Shown here: one piece after another, positions 33,843-41,713 of the stretch
How the letters are laid out: every line of letters begins with the position of its first letter
How positions within the stretch are numbered: position 1 is the first letter of the stretch
Assembly (NCBI RefSeq): GCF_029946505.1
Contig: NZ_JARZHG010000031.1
Span: 62,001-126,000 of the forward strand
Origin: Polyangium sp. y55x31
Lineage (GTDB): Bacteria; Myxococcota_A; Polyangia; Polyangiales; Polyangiaceae
Length of the DNA: 64,000 bases
Reading direction: 5' to 3'
The notes under the pieces: model-generated
Seen by the model: the letters and a program-made list of their open reading frames with translations, nothing else
Database searches by the model: none
Told to the model about the DNA's origin: nothing
Translations under genes and position numbers: made by a program

Positions 33843-35684
33843 ATGAACGAACCCATTTCCTCACACGCGGCCGATCACGAGCCGCCCCCGCCCGAGCCCG
33901 TCGACGAGCTCGTGGAGGATCGCAAGAAACGCGGGCGCCGGGTCCTCACGATCGGGGCGCTCGCGCTCGTGATCGGGGGCGGCGGCCTCTTCGGGCTGCT
34001 CCGCTATCAGGACGCGCAAAACACGAAGGCGATCTCCGAGGCGTGGAGCGCGTTCGCCACGTGCACGATCGGCCCCGAGCTCGACGAGAACGAGCCCGCG
34101 AGCAAGCGCTTCCGGCGCGTGCAGCTCGAAGCGATGACGATGACGGACGCCGAGCGGATGACGCCCGGCGTGGACAAACCCTGGCCCGCCGCGTGCGCGC
34201 CGCTCGGCCACGCCGTCGCCGAGGTCTGGAAGAGCGCGGGGCGCACCGAGGAAGGCGGCAAGGACCTCGGCGCGACGGCCGAATCCCTGGCGAAATCCCT
34301 GGGCGAACCGACGGCGCGCACGGCCGACCTCTCCGAGGCGATCGACGCGGCCTTCACGCAGGCGAAAAAGGCCGCCGTGCAGCGCGTGGTCGTCGAGAAG
34401 GGCCCGCGCGCGCCCGAGCCGGTGCGTCCCCTCGATGCGACGCGCCTCGACGAGCTCGCCGACCCGCTCTCGCGCACGGCGTTCACCTTCAAGGCGGCCT
34501 ACACGGACGCGCACCCGGCGGGCGTGATGCGCCTGCTCATCGAGGAAAAAGGCGTGGAAAAGGCGCCGTTCCTCTGCACGTTCGCCACGAAGGACGCGAA
34601 GGCCACCTGCAAATCGCTCCCGGGCTCGCTGCCGAAGGGCCACGGCCTGCGCCTCTGGGGCACGGCCGACGACGACTCCGCGCCGCTCGTCTTCGCGGGC
34701 GAACGTGGCCAGGCCGGCATCTTCCGCGCGGACAGCGGCGACAAGATCGACGCGATGTACAGCTACGGCGGTTATGCCAAGAAAGACGGCGCGGCCGCGG
34801 CGCTCGGCTTCGACGAGAAGACGAAAGACCTGCTCCTCACGCGCAGGCCTCCCGGCAGCACGCCCGGACGCACCAAGATCGAGCCTGATTTCCGGATCGG
34901 CAATTATTACTATTCGACGCAGATCCTCTGGGACCACCTCGTCCTGCGCGGCGTGACCAAGCAGAACGAGCGCCGCCTCTTCGTCTCGCCGTATGGCGTC
35001 GCGGGCAAAACCGAGCCTTCGTTCGTCGACATCGGCGAGCTGCCCGAGCCGGGGCTCGTCGAGGGCGGCGCGGACGAACCTCCGCACATCGGCGGCTGCC
35101 GTTCGTCCGAGGCCATGGTCGTACGCGTGAAGGGCTACGACAACGATTTCATGAGCTTCCTCGTGGGCGGCAAGTGGAGCCCGCCGATGTCGCCGAAGGT
35201 CAGCGACGGCGTGCTCTCCTGCCACGGCACCGAGGCCGTGGTCACGCGGCTTTATCCGGGCGGCCCGGACAAAGGCTGGGCCACGAAGATCGCCCAGAGC
35301 CAGTGCACGACCGCCGGCTGCACCGTGCACGACGTCTCGTTCGACAAGATCCTGAAGGGCCAATACGAGTTCGGCCCGCGCGAGATGAAGGTCGACGCGG
35401 TCGACGTCAACGGAAAGCTGCTCGTCGTGTGGGCGGCGGGCGAGCGTGGCGGCGTGCGCATGCGTTATGCCAAGGCCGAAGAAATCGAGCGCGCGGACGA
35501 CTCGATCCTCTACGACGACCTCTACAAGGACGGCCAGGTCCAGAAGCTCTCGACGCTCTTCGACCTCCGGCTCTTCTCGCGTGATGGATTCGCGATCCTG
35601 CTCCTCTCGACGGTGACGGGCGTGTATGCGCTGCGCTTCGACGCCGCGGGCGGGATGACGCCGGTCGAAGTCACCTGGGAGTGA
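33843..35684 (+). CDS. Membrane-anchored protein of unknown function
   Basis: A 613-residue protein with an acidic N-terminal cytosolic part (MNEPISSHAADHEP, then KKRGRR), one transmembrane segment (about residues 34-52, VLTIGALALVIGGGGLFGLL) and a large extracytoplasmic domain. The first 200 exposed residues are helical; from about 250 onwards short beta motifs alternate (LRLWGTADDD, GYAKKDGAAAALGF, GGAGK-type turns), suggesting a beta-propeller of WD/YVTN type, but no repeat is clear enough to name. GGGAGAACGCTCCACC precedes the ATG. I do not recognise a family; no enzymatic motif is seen. Confidence 0.7.
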   Translation: MNEPISSHAADHEPPPPEPVDELVEDRKKRGRRVLTIGALALVIGGGGLFGLLRYQDAQNTKAISEAWSAFATCTIGPELDENEPASKRFRRVQLEAMTMTDAERMTPGVDKPWPAACAPLGHAVAEVWKSAGRTEEGGKDLGATAESLAKSLGEPTARTADLSEAIDAAFTQAKKAAVQRVVVEKGPRAPEPVRPLDATRLDELADPLSRTAFTFKAAYTDAHPAGVMRLLIEEKGVEKAPFLCTFATKDAKATCKSLPGSLPKGHGLRLWGTADDDSAPLVFAGERGQAGIFRADSGDKIDAMYSYGGYAKKDGAAAALGFDEKTKDLLLTRRPPGSTPGRTKIEPDFRIGNYYYSTQILWDHLVLRGVTKQNERRLFVSPYGVAGKTEPSFVDIGELPEPGLVEGGADEPPHIGGCRSSEAMVVRVKGYDNDFMSFLVGGKWSPPMSPKVSDGVLSCHGTEAVVTRLYPGGPDKGWATKIAQSQCTTAGCTVHDVSFDKILKGQYEFGPREMKVDAVDVNGKLLVVWAAGERGGVRMRYAKAEEIERADDSILYDDLYKDGQVQKLSTLFDLRLFSRDGFAILLLSTVTGVYALRFDAAGGMTPVEVTWE

Positions 35685-35859
35685 CGCGGCCGCGCGGCGG
35701 TAACGACATCCACCCATCATGTTTGCCGCCGCGTGTCACGTCCGGGCGGGGCAAGCAGCCGCCTGAGGAACGGCCGTAGGCGCGTCGGGCCCCTCCGCCG
35801 ACGAGCGGCTCGGAACGCGACCGCGCGCTGGAAAATGCGGCCTGCGTGAGGAGACCCTC

Positions 35860-35888
35860 TTTTCACTGTCGCTGGCACTCGCTATATT
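35860..35888 (+). promoter_or_regulatory. Candidate sigma-70-like promoter upstream of secreted small protein
   Basis: TTTTCA (35860-35865) and TATATT (35883-35888) are 17 bp apart, an unusually AT-rich pair in this G+C-rich sequence, and lie 86 bp before the ATG at 35975 in the 290-bp gap after the previous gene. Confidence 0.45.
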
Positions 35889-35974
35889 CGTGTTTGCCAT
35901 TGGATTCGGGGGCGGTCCGCCGCCTCTCACGGTCACCGGCGCGCGCATGGCGTGCGTCCATGGAGGAGCGTGCG

Positions 35975-36436
35975 ATGGGAGCTTGCACGAAGGTGCTGGG
36001 AGCGGTCGTCGCGATAGGGATCGCGTTCGGCGCGCCTGCTTCGGCTTGGGCACAGGAGCCGCTGGGCCCGCTCTCGGGCGGCAGCCTGCCGTGGCAGCCT
36101 GGTCAGGTGTTTGCACGAGCGACCCCGTTCGGGGACGGCTACCGCCGCGTCTTGCGCGATACGTTCGAGGCATTCGAGGCATTCGCGGATCTCTCCCGTT
36201 ATGGCGCGCCGCGCGCCATCACGCCGGCGGTACAGGTGACCGTCCCCTCGCAATTCTGGGGCGCGGACGCGCGGACGTACATTCCGCAGAGCCCCGAGCA
36301 GCCCACCATTTACGTGGGACCGGCGCGGGCTCAGCTCATCCCGGTCGAGACCGCCACGACGGTCGTCGCGGAATCTCGCGGCATGCAGGGCGTGCTCGTG
36401 GGCTTTCAGCTCGAGCTGCCCTGGATGATTCCGTAG
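35975..36436 (+). CDS. Small secreted protein, unknown
   Basis: A 153-residue protein with a Sec signal (MGACTKVLGAVVAIGIAF, cleavage after SAWA). The mature 125 residues contain LPWQPGQVFARA and a C-terminal strand-rich segment (VQVTVPSQFW, GVLVGFQLELPW); no conserved domain is recognisable. GGAGGA lies about 9 bp before the ATG at 35975, which decides the start. It is followed by a strong terminator and probably forms its own transcript. Confidence 0.68.
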   Translation: MGACTKVLGAVVAIGIAFGAPASAWAQEPLGPLSGGSLPWQPGQVFARATPFGDGYRRVLRDTFEAFEAFADLSRYGAPRAITPAVQVTVPSQFWGADARTYIPQSPEQPTIYVGPARAQLIPVETATTVVAESRGMQGVLVGFQLELPWMIP

Positions 36437-36461
36437 GGGCTCAAACGAAAGCTGCTGGGCG

Positions 36462-36508
36462 CCGGGCGCGCGTGGTGATCCCCCTGGCCACGCGCGCCCG
36501 GTATTTCT
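36462..36508 (+). terminator. Strong hairpin terminator
   Basis: A perfect 14-bp stem (36462-36475 with 36488-36501, CCGGGCGCGCGTGG and complement, 12-base loop) is followed by TATTTCTT. It sits 26 bp after the stop of the small secreted protein and ends at the stop of convergent fumC, so it could terminate both. Confidence 0.75.
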
Positions 36509-37897
36509 TCAGCTCGAACCGATCATGCGCTCGGGCCGCACGATCGCGTCGAACTCCTCACCCGTGAGGAGCCCGAGCGCGAGCGTCGCCTCGCGGAGCG
36601 TCGTCCCCTCGGCGTGCGCCTTCTTCGCGATACGCGCGGCCGCGTCGTAGCCGAGCCGCGGCGCGAGCGCGGTCACGAGCATCAGGCTCTTCTGGAGGTT
36701 CTCCGCGATGCGGGCGCGGTTCGGCTCGATCCCGCGCGCGCAGTGCTCCTCGAACGAGGCCATCGCGTCGCCGAGCAGCCGGATCGACTGGAGCGTCACG
36801 TGCAAGAGGAGCGGCTTCATCACGTTGAGCTCGAAGTTGCCGCCCGCGCCGGCGATCCCCACGGCGACGTCGTTCCCTTGCACCATGGCGGCCACCATGA
36901 TCACGGCCTCGCTCTGCGTCGGGTTCACCTTGCCCGGCATGATGGAGCTGCCGGGCTCGTTCTCGGGGATCGTGATCTCGCCGAGCCCGGCGCGCGGCCC
37001 GCTCGACAGCCACCGGACGTCGTTCGCGATCTTCGTCAGGCTCGCGGCGAGCGTCTTCAGCGCGCCGTGGGCGAACACGATCGCCTCGTGCCCCGCGAGC
37101 GCCTGGAACTTGTTCGGCGCGGGCACGAACGGTAGCCCCGTGAGCGCGGCGATCTTCGCGACGGAGCGCGCGGAAAACTCCGGATGCGTGTTGAGCCCCG
37201 TGCCGACCGCGGTCCCGCCGAGCGCGAGCTCGAAGAGCGGCGGCAGCGCCCGCTCGATCATCCCCTTCGCTTGATCGAGCTGCGCGACCCAGCCCGAGAT
37301 CTCCTGCCCGAGCGTGAGCGGCGTCGCGTCTTGCAGGTGCGTCCTTCCGATCTTCACGACGTCCGCGCACGCGTCGGCTTTCCGCGCGAGCGTCTCGCGC
37401 AGCGTCGCGAGCTTCGGCAGCAGCGTGGCCGTGATCTCGGAGGCGATGGCCACGTGCATCGCGGTGGGGAACACGTCGTTCGAGCTCTGCCCGAGGTTCA
37501 CGTGATCGTTCGGGTGGATCGGCTTCTTCGAGCCGAGCACGCCGCCGCTCGTCTCGATGGCGCGGTTCGCGATCACCTCGTTCGCGTTCATGTTCGTCTG
37601 CGTCCCGCTGCCGGTCTGCCAGATCGAGAGCGGAAAATGCGCGTCGTGCTGGCCTTGGATCACCTCGTCGGCGGCGGCCACGATCCACCGCGATTCCTGC
37701 TGCCCGAGGAGCCCGAGCTCGGCGTTCGTGAGCGCGGCGGCCTTCTTCACGAGGCCGAGGGCTCGGAGGAACGGCCTCGGGAAGCGCTCGGTGCCGATGG
37801 CGAAGTGATGCAGCGATCGCTCGGTCTGGGCGCCCCAGTAGCGGGAGGCCTCGACCTCGATGGGTCCGAACGTGTCGGTCTCGATGCGCGTCGTCAT
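36509..37897 (-). CDS. fumC: Fumarate hydratase class II
   Basis: A 462-residue homotetrameric cytosolic enzyme of the aspartase/fumarase superfamily that hydrates fumarate to L-malate without iron. The signature [11 protein letters not shown] (SS-loop) and the other conserved regions [13 protein letters not shown] and [11 protein letters not shown] are intact, as is the catalytic His in [10 protein letters not shown]. It begins [15 protein letters not shown], exactly as in the family. With sucCD 9 kb away it supplies two steps of the TCA cycle. Divergent from the desaturase gene. Confidence 0.98.
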   Translation of the reverse strand: MTTRIETDTFGPIEVEASRYWGAQTERSLHHFAIGTERFPRPFLRALGLVKKAAALTNAELGLLGQQESRWIVAAADEVIQGQHDAHFPLSIWQTGSGTQTNMNANEVIANRAIETSGGVLGSKKPIHPNDHVNLGQSSNDVFPTAMHVAIASEITATLLPKLATLRETLARKADACADVVKIGRTHLQDATPLTLGQEISGWVAQLDQAKGMIERALPPLFELALGGTAVGTGLNTHPEFSARSVAKIAALTGLPFVPAPNKFQALAGHEAIVFAHGALKTLAASLTKIANDVRWLSSGPRAGLGEITIPENEPGSSIMPGKVNPTQSEAVIMVAAMVQGNDVAVGIAGAGGNFELNVMKPLLLHVTLQSIRLLGDAMASFEEHCARGIEPNRARIAENLQKSLMLVTALAPRLGYDAAARIAKKAHAEGTTLREATLALGLLTGEEFDAIVRPERMIGSS

Positions 37898-37983
37898 ACC
37901 GCAGGCTTAGCAGTGTCCGCGCTTGTCATCTGTCCCGATCTTTGCCACCTTCCGCCCCCGACGATTCTTACGTGGAGCGAGTG

Positions 37984-38994
37984 ATGGCCGGACAGGGCAT
38001 GGACGCGGTACCCAAGGAGATCTTGCGCGCGGCCTACGAGCGCAAGCCGATCTACCTGCTGAAAATTCCGCTGCATTATGGCCTCTGGGCGGGCCTCGCG
38101 TGGGTCCTCTACGCGACGCAGCATCATCGTTTCGCGATCCCGATCGGCATCGTGGTCGCGTTTACGATCGCGAACCTGATCCGCGGGCTCGGGGCTGCGG
38201 GGCACGACGCCGTGCACGGAAACCTCTCGCGTTCGAAGACGATCTCGTACTGGCTCGCGCTCCTCTGCTGGTCCCCGTCGGGGTTTCCGGTGACGCTCTA
38301 CGCGAACTATCACCTGCACCATCACAAGATCACGAACACGTATCCCGACGTCGACAACGTCGTGGTCACCGATTACACGAAAAACCCCACGCTCGCGAAG
38401 CTCTTCCTCTTCTGCGTCTACACGTTCGCGTACCCGATGTATTTCCTCGGGCAGATGCTGAAGTTCTACATGAAGCGCCTCACGCCGGCGCTCCAGTTGC
38501 GGACGCACCTCGAGACGCTCGGTTACTTCTCGCTCGTGGGCCTCGCCGCGTGGAAGATGCCGTTCCAGGTGTGGTTCTTCTGCTTCGCGCTGCCCTTCAT
38601 CTTCGGGGCGATGCTCGCCAGCGTGACCTCGATGATCGAGCATTTCGAGATGCCGGCGACGGACGACGACGCTTACAGCTCACGCACGTACGGGACGAAG
38701 AGCGATTTCCTCAATTTCTTGTGGAACAACGTCACGTACCACAACGAGCACCACAAGTACCCGGGGATCCCGTTCTACAACCTGAAGAGCTTCCACCACG
38801 CCGCGTACCCCTATTACGACGAGCGGGTGAAGGCCGAATGTTACACCTCGGTGCTCGGCCCGACGTTCATGCTCTGGGGCCGCATCCTGAAGCTCGACAT
38901 GGGCAAGCTCGAGGAGAAGTACAGCGGCCTCGACAAGCAAAAAGAGCGCGAGAAGATGCTCGCGGTGCAGGGCATTCAGCCCGGCGCGGCCTGA
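37984..38994 (+). CDS. Fatty acid desaturase (membrane diiron type)
   Basis: A 336-residue integral membrane desaturase. The three histidine boxes are HDAVH, HLHHH and HNEHH (about residues 74, 110 and 243 from the ATG used here), which bind the diiron centre, and hydrophobic helices flank them (LWAGLAWVLYAT, ISYWLALLCWSP, FLFCVYTFAYPM). The spacing is that of FA_desaturase family members that introduce cis double bonds into acyl lipids. The ATG at 37984 has GGAG 8 bp upstream; a TTG at 37942 in the same frame would add 14 residues and has no Shine-Dalgarno. The shared gap to fumC holds both promoters. Confidence 0.9.
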   Translation: MAGQGMDAVPKEILRAAYERKPIYLLKIPLHYGLWAGLAWVLYATQHHRFAIPIGIVVAFTIANLIRGLGAAGHDAVHGNLSRSKTISYWLALLCWSPSGFPVTLYANYHLHHHKITNTYPDVDNVVVTDYTKNPTLAKLFLFCVYTFAYPMYFLGQMLKFYMKRLTPALQLRTHLETLGYFSLVGLAAWKMPFQVWFFCFALPFIFGAMLASVTSMIEHFEMPATDDDAYSSRTYGTKSDFLNFLWNNVTYHNEHHKYPGIPFYNLKSFHHAAYPYYDERVKAECYTSVLGPTFMLWGRILKLDMGKLEEKYSGLDKQKEREKMLAVQGIQPGAA

Positions 38995-39001
38995 TCTCCC
39001 C

Positions 39002-39427
39002 TCACGGTCCTCCGGGCACGCAGATCGCGGTCGGCCCGCCCGCCCCCAGACACGAAAATCCAGGATTGCAATCCTGCGCCGAGCCGCAGGGCATCGCACA
39101 CCGTCCGGTCTGCGCATTGCAGCGATGGCCGCCGCACACGATCGCGGTGGCCTCGGTGCACAGGGGCGAGAGCGGGCTCGGCGGCGGCGTGGCCGTACCC
39201 GTGGGCGCCGCGGGCGCCTGACCGTATCCCGCGACCTGCCCCTGGGGCGTGGTGCCATAAGATCCGGCGACGGTGCCTTGCCCGGGCGCGGGCGCGTACG
39301 CGTTGCCGCCCTCGACCGTCGGGGGCGAACCGTCGGCCTGGCTGCCGCCACATGCTGCGAAGAAGAGCACCGCGACGAGCGCGAGCCCGCCTCGGAAGCC
39401 ATGTCGCCCACGATGTCCTGGCCCCAT
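39002..39427 (-). CDS. Small lipoprotein with Cys-rich C-terminus
   Basis: A 141-residue lipoprotein (lipobox FAAC, Cys about residue 26) with a Pro/Gly/Thr-rich linker and a compact Cys-rich tail: LCTEATAIVCGGHRCN, GRCAMPCGSAQDC and FSCLGAGGPTAICV. Eight regularly spaced cysteines indicate a small disulfide-stabilised domain of the EB/EGF-like kind common in myxobacterial surface lipoproteins. Function unknown. Convergent with the desaturase; no gene follows on the same strand. Confidence 0.75.
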   Translation of the reverse strand: MGPGHRGRHGFRGGLALVAVLFFAACGGSQADGSPPTVEGGNAYAPAPGQGTVAGSYGTTPQGQVAGYGQAPAAPTGTATPPPSPLSPLCTEATAIVCGGHRCNAQTGRCAMPCGSAQDCNPGFSCLGAGGPTAICVPGGP

Positions 39428-39569
39428 GCCCGCAGCCTAGCGGAGACGAGGGCCCGTGGAAAACCTTAACGAGAGGCGGGGGCGTGCTCGACGCGGTGGG
39501 TCAAAAGGCGGGGATCGTGCCGCCGGGCTGTGCCGGGGACGGAGAAGGAGGCATCCGAGCGGGGCTGTG

Positions 39570-39658
39570 TTGACGCGACTTTTTATTTTAGAAATTTACG
39601 AGTGTTGATGCACATTTTTGGACAAACGTTTTTCTTGACGGAACCCTCGGACAAACGT
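39570..39658 (+). promoter_or_regulatory. AT-rich leader with TTGACG boxes and a direct repeat
   Basis: In the 264-bp gap before the Rpn gene a locally AT-rich stretch (39580-39640, TTTTTATTTTAGAAATTT) stands out. TTGACG occurs at 39570 and 39635, and GGACAAACGT occurs twice (39620-39629 and 39649-39658, 29 bp apart). The -10 partners are weak, so promoter positions are tentative; the direct repeat may be a regulator site. Confidence 0.4.
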
Positions 39659-39691
39659 AAGCGTTGCGCGGCCGTCCTGGAAGGAGGTTCG

Positions 39692-40660
39692 ATGACCGAT
39701 TCCGTGGAAGAAAACGACAGCGTCGACCTGATCCTCCGCCACGTCTCGCACCGTTTTCCCGAGGATCTCGCGCGCGGCTTGCTCGGCGTCGAAGGCCCGC
39801 TCTCGGCGACCGTACTCGAAACGCAGGTCGCCTCGCGGCACCGCCAGCTCGACCGCACGCTCGATGTCGAGGTGAAGGGCAAACGAAGGCTGCTCCACCT
39901 CGAATGGCAGGGGGAGATGCCCGCGAACATGCCATTCCGGAGCTACGAGTACCAATCGCTCATGGCGCTCGCCATGGTGGCCGAAAGCCGCGCGGGCTCG
40001 CAGCTCGTACCGCCGATCGAGAGCGTGGTCGTGCTCCTCGGCGGCCGAGCGGAGCCCTGGCCGCCGCATGGCTCGTATCGCCTCTCTCCCCCGGATGCGC
40101 CGTTTTCCGGGGTGCATTTTCGTATCGAGCCCGTGTACCAGCGGACCGTCGCCGAGCTTGCGGCGCGCGGCCCCTTCTGGCTCATCTTCGCGCCGCTCGC
40201 TGTGGATGCGGACGAGCCCCGCATGCGCCGGGTCGTGGACGATCTCCGGGCGCAAGTATCGCCCGAGGCGTTCGAGGAGCTCGGCGTGGCGATGGCGGTC
40301 CTCGCGGAAGCCGATCAGCGAGGCCGAGATCTCCGAACTGTGATAAGAACTTTGTTGCCCAGGGAGCTGGTCATGAATAACTGGATCTTCAGGGAAGGAT
40401 TGGAAGAGGGGCGGCAGAAGGGGCGCGAAGAGGGGCGCGAAGAAGGACGCGAGGAGGGGCGCGAGGAGGGCCTCCAGAAAGGCCTCGCCCCGCTCGCTCA
40501 CCTGTTCGAACGCCGCCTCCGCCGCCTTCTCACGCCGGCCGAACGTGCCACGCTGGCCGAGCGGCTCCTTCAGCAAGGCGCCGAGCGGCTCGGCGACGTG
40601 GTCCTCGACCTCTCCGCCGAGGACCTCGCCTCCTGGCTCGCCGCGACGAACGGGCACTGA
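39692..40660 (+). CDS. Rpn-family PD-(D/E)XK nuclease (DUF4351-type C-terminus)
   Basis: A 322-residue protein of the Rpn/'recombination-promoting nuclease or putative transposase' family. The REase-like core has DRTLDVEVKGKRRLLHLEWQ (metal-binding Asp and the E-x-Q of motif III) and PFRSYEYQSLMAL. The C-terminus consists of a tandem EEGREEGREEG helix and a DUF4351-like LAERLLQQGAERLGDVV segment. Such genes are widespread, often variable in number, and promote RecA-independent recombination in E. coli. AAGGAGG precedes the ATG at 39692 by 4 bp, deciding the start; the longer frame begins in the AT-rich leader. Local composition differs from the rest of the window. Confidence 0.85.
   Translation: MTDSVEENDSVDLILRHVSHRFPEDLARGLLGVEGPLSATVLETQVASRHRQLDRTLDVEVKGKRRLLHLEWQGEMPANMPFRSYEYQSLMALAMVAESRAGSQLVPPIESVVVLLGGRAEPWPPHGSYRLSPPDAPFSGVHFRIEPVYQRTVAELAARGPFWLIFAPLAVDADEPRMRRVVDDLRAQVSPEAFEELGVAMAVLAEADQRGRDLRTVIRTLLPRELVMNNWIFREGLEEGRQKGREEGREEGREEGREEGLQKGLAPLAHLFERRLRRLLTPAERATLAERLLQQGAERLGDVVLDLSAEDLASWLAATNGH
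40403..40486 (+). repeat. Seven tandem 12-bp units inside the Rpn gene
   Basis: In-frame dodecamer GAAGAGGGGCGC and variants, encoding repeated EEGR/QKGR. It could vary in copy number without a frameshift, changing the length of a charged helix. Confidence 0.8.
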
Positions 40661-40675
40661 CGCCCGTCCGCCCCG

Positions 40676-41713
40676 TCAGTTCCCCTCCGCCTTCTTGCAG
40701 CAGCGGAACCCTTCCTCGTAGCCGTAATCGTCTTCCTTGTGGAACCCCACCGTCGGCCGGCAGCGGCCGCGCACCGGGCCCCACCAGCCGCCTTTCAGCC
40801 CGCTCCGGTTCGGGTATTTCTGCTTCGGCCGGACCACCCATTCGTTGATGTTGCCGTTCAGGTCGTACACCCCGAACGGCGACACGCAACGCGGCATCGA
40901 GCCCGTCGGCAAGCGCTGATCGAGCTTCTCGAGCTCCGCCTTGCACTCCGGGCGCTTCAAGCACCGCTCGTACTTGAACAGCTTCTTTTCGCGTTTTCGA
41001 TAGGGTTTGTCGATGTTGCACGCCGTCGGGTCGCGCTCGTAACCGTACGTGTACGGCAGCATCGCCTCGCCCTCGCAGGCGAAATTGAACTCGGCCTCCG
41101 AGCAGAGGCGTTTTCCCTTCGCCTCGCAAAGCTTCTGCGCGTCGCCCCACGAGACCAGGAGCGCCGGCAGCTCGCCTTTCTGGTTCGGCCATTCATAACG
41201 GTCCATGCAGAACCGCATCGGCGTGCGTTTCTTCGAGAGGCACACCGACGGCTCCTCGTACCGCATGCACCGCTCGCTCACCGTGCTCGGGCCGGATCCC
41301 TCGCCCTGCTCGGACGCCTTTTTCTTCTTCGCCTGGTCCTTCTCGAATTCGTCGTGGTGCTCGACGCACCGCTGCTGCACGAGCGGGCAATACTCGCCCG
41401 CGACGAGCACCATGTCGGACGGACAACCCTCGCTCGTCCCAGGCAGCGCCGCATTCGCGTCCGTCGCCGCGTCCACTTCCGCCGCCGCATCCGCGTCGGC
41501 GTCTGCATCGGCATCCAGCGCCGCATCGGCGATCGCCGCGTCGAGCTCGGCGCGTGCCTCCGCAGCCTCGATCGCCGCATCGGCAGCCGCGTCGGGCGCC
41601 GGAGGCGTGGAGCTACCCCCCGAGCATGCGGGCGCCGTCGCCGAGGTGGCGAGCGCGACGCAGAAGAACACGCCGAGGCCAAGCCTCGACGGACTCGTAA
41701 AACGCTCGCTCAT
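40676..41713 (-). CDS. SUMF1/FGE-fold lipoprotein (paralog B)
   Basis: A 345-residue lipoprotein (lipobox APAC, Cys about residue 30) with an extreme Asp/Ala-rich linker (about residues 38-90) and an FGE-type domain. Shared with paralog A: RFCMDRYEWPN, GKRLCSEAEFNFACEG, YTYGYERDP, the CNID box and FGVYDLNGNINEW. The active-site region reads GGWWGPVRGRC, again with only the second of FGE's two cysteines. Its ATG overlaps the stop of the upstream M28 peptidase gene as ATGA, so translation is coupled and the two proteins probably act together outside the inner membrane. Confidence 0.85.
   Translation of the reverse strand: MSERFTSPSRLGLGVFFCVALATSATAPACSGGSSTPPAPDAAADAAIEAAEARAELDAAIADAALDADADADADAAAEVDAATDANAALPGTSEGCPSDMVLVAGEYCPLVQQRCVEHHDEFEKDQAKKKKASEQGEGSGPSTVSERCMRYEEPSVCLSKKRTPMRFCMDRYEWPNQKGELPALLVSWGDAQKLCEAKGKRLCSEAEFNFACEGEAMLPYTYGYERDPTACNIDKPYRKREKKLFKYERCLKRPECKAELEKLDQRLPTGSMPRCVSPFGVYDLNGNINEWVVRPKQKYPNRSGLKGGWWGPVRGRCRPTVGFHKEDDYGYEEGFRCCKKAEGN

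Noticed and set aside
38000-38994. Desaturase start at TTG 37942
   Set aside because: No Shine-Dalgarno before it, whereas ATG 37984 has GGAG nearby; kept as an alternative only.
39692-40660. Rpn gene as an active transposon
   Set aside because: No flanking inverted repeats or target duplications visible; family proteins are nuclease-like but not proven transposases.
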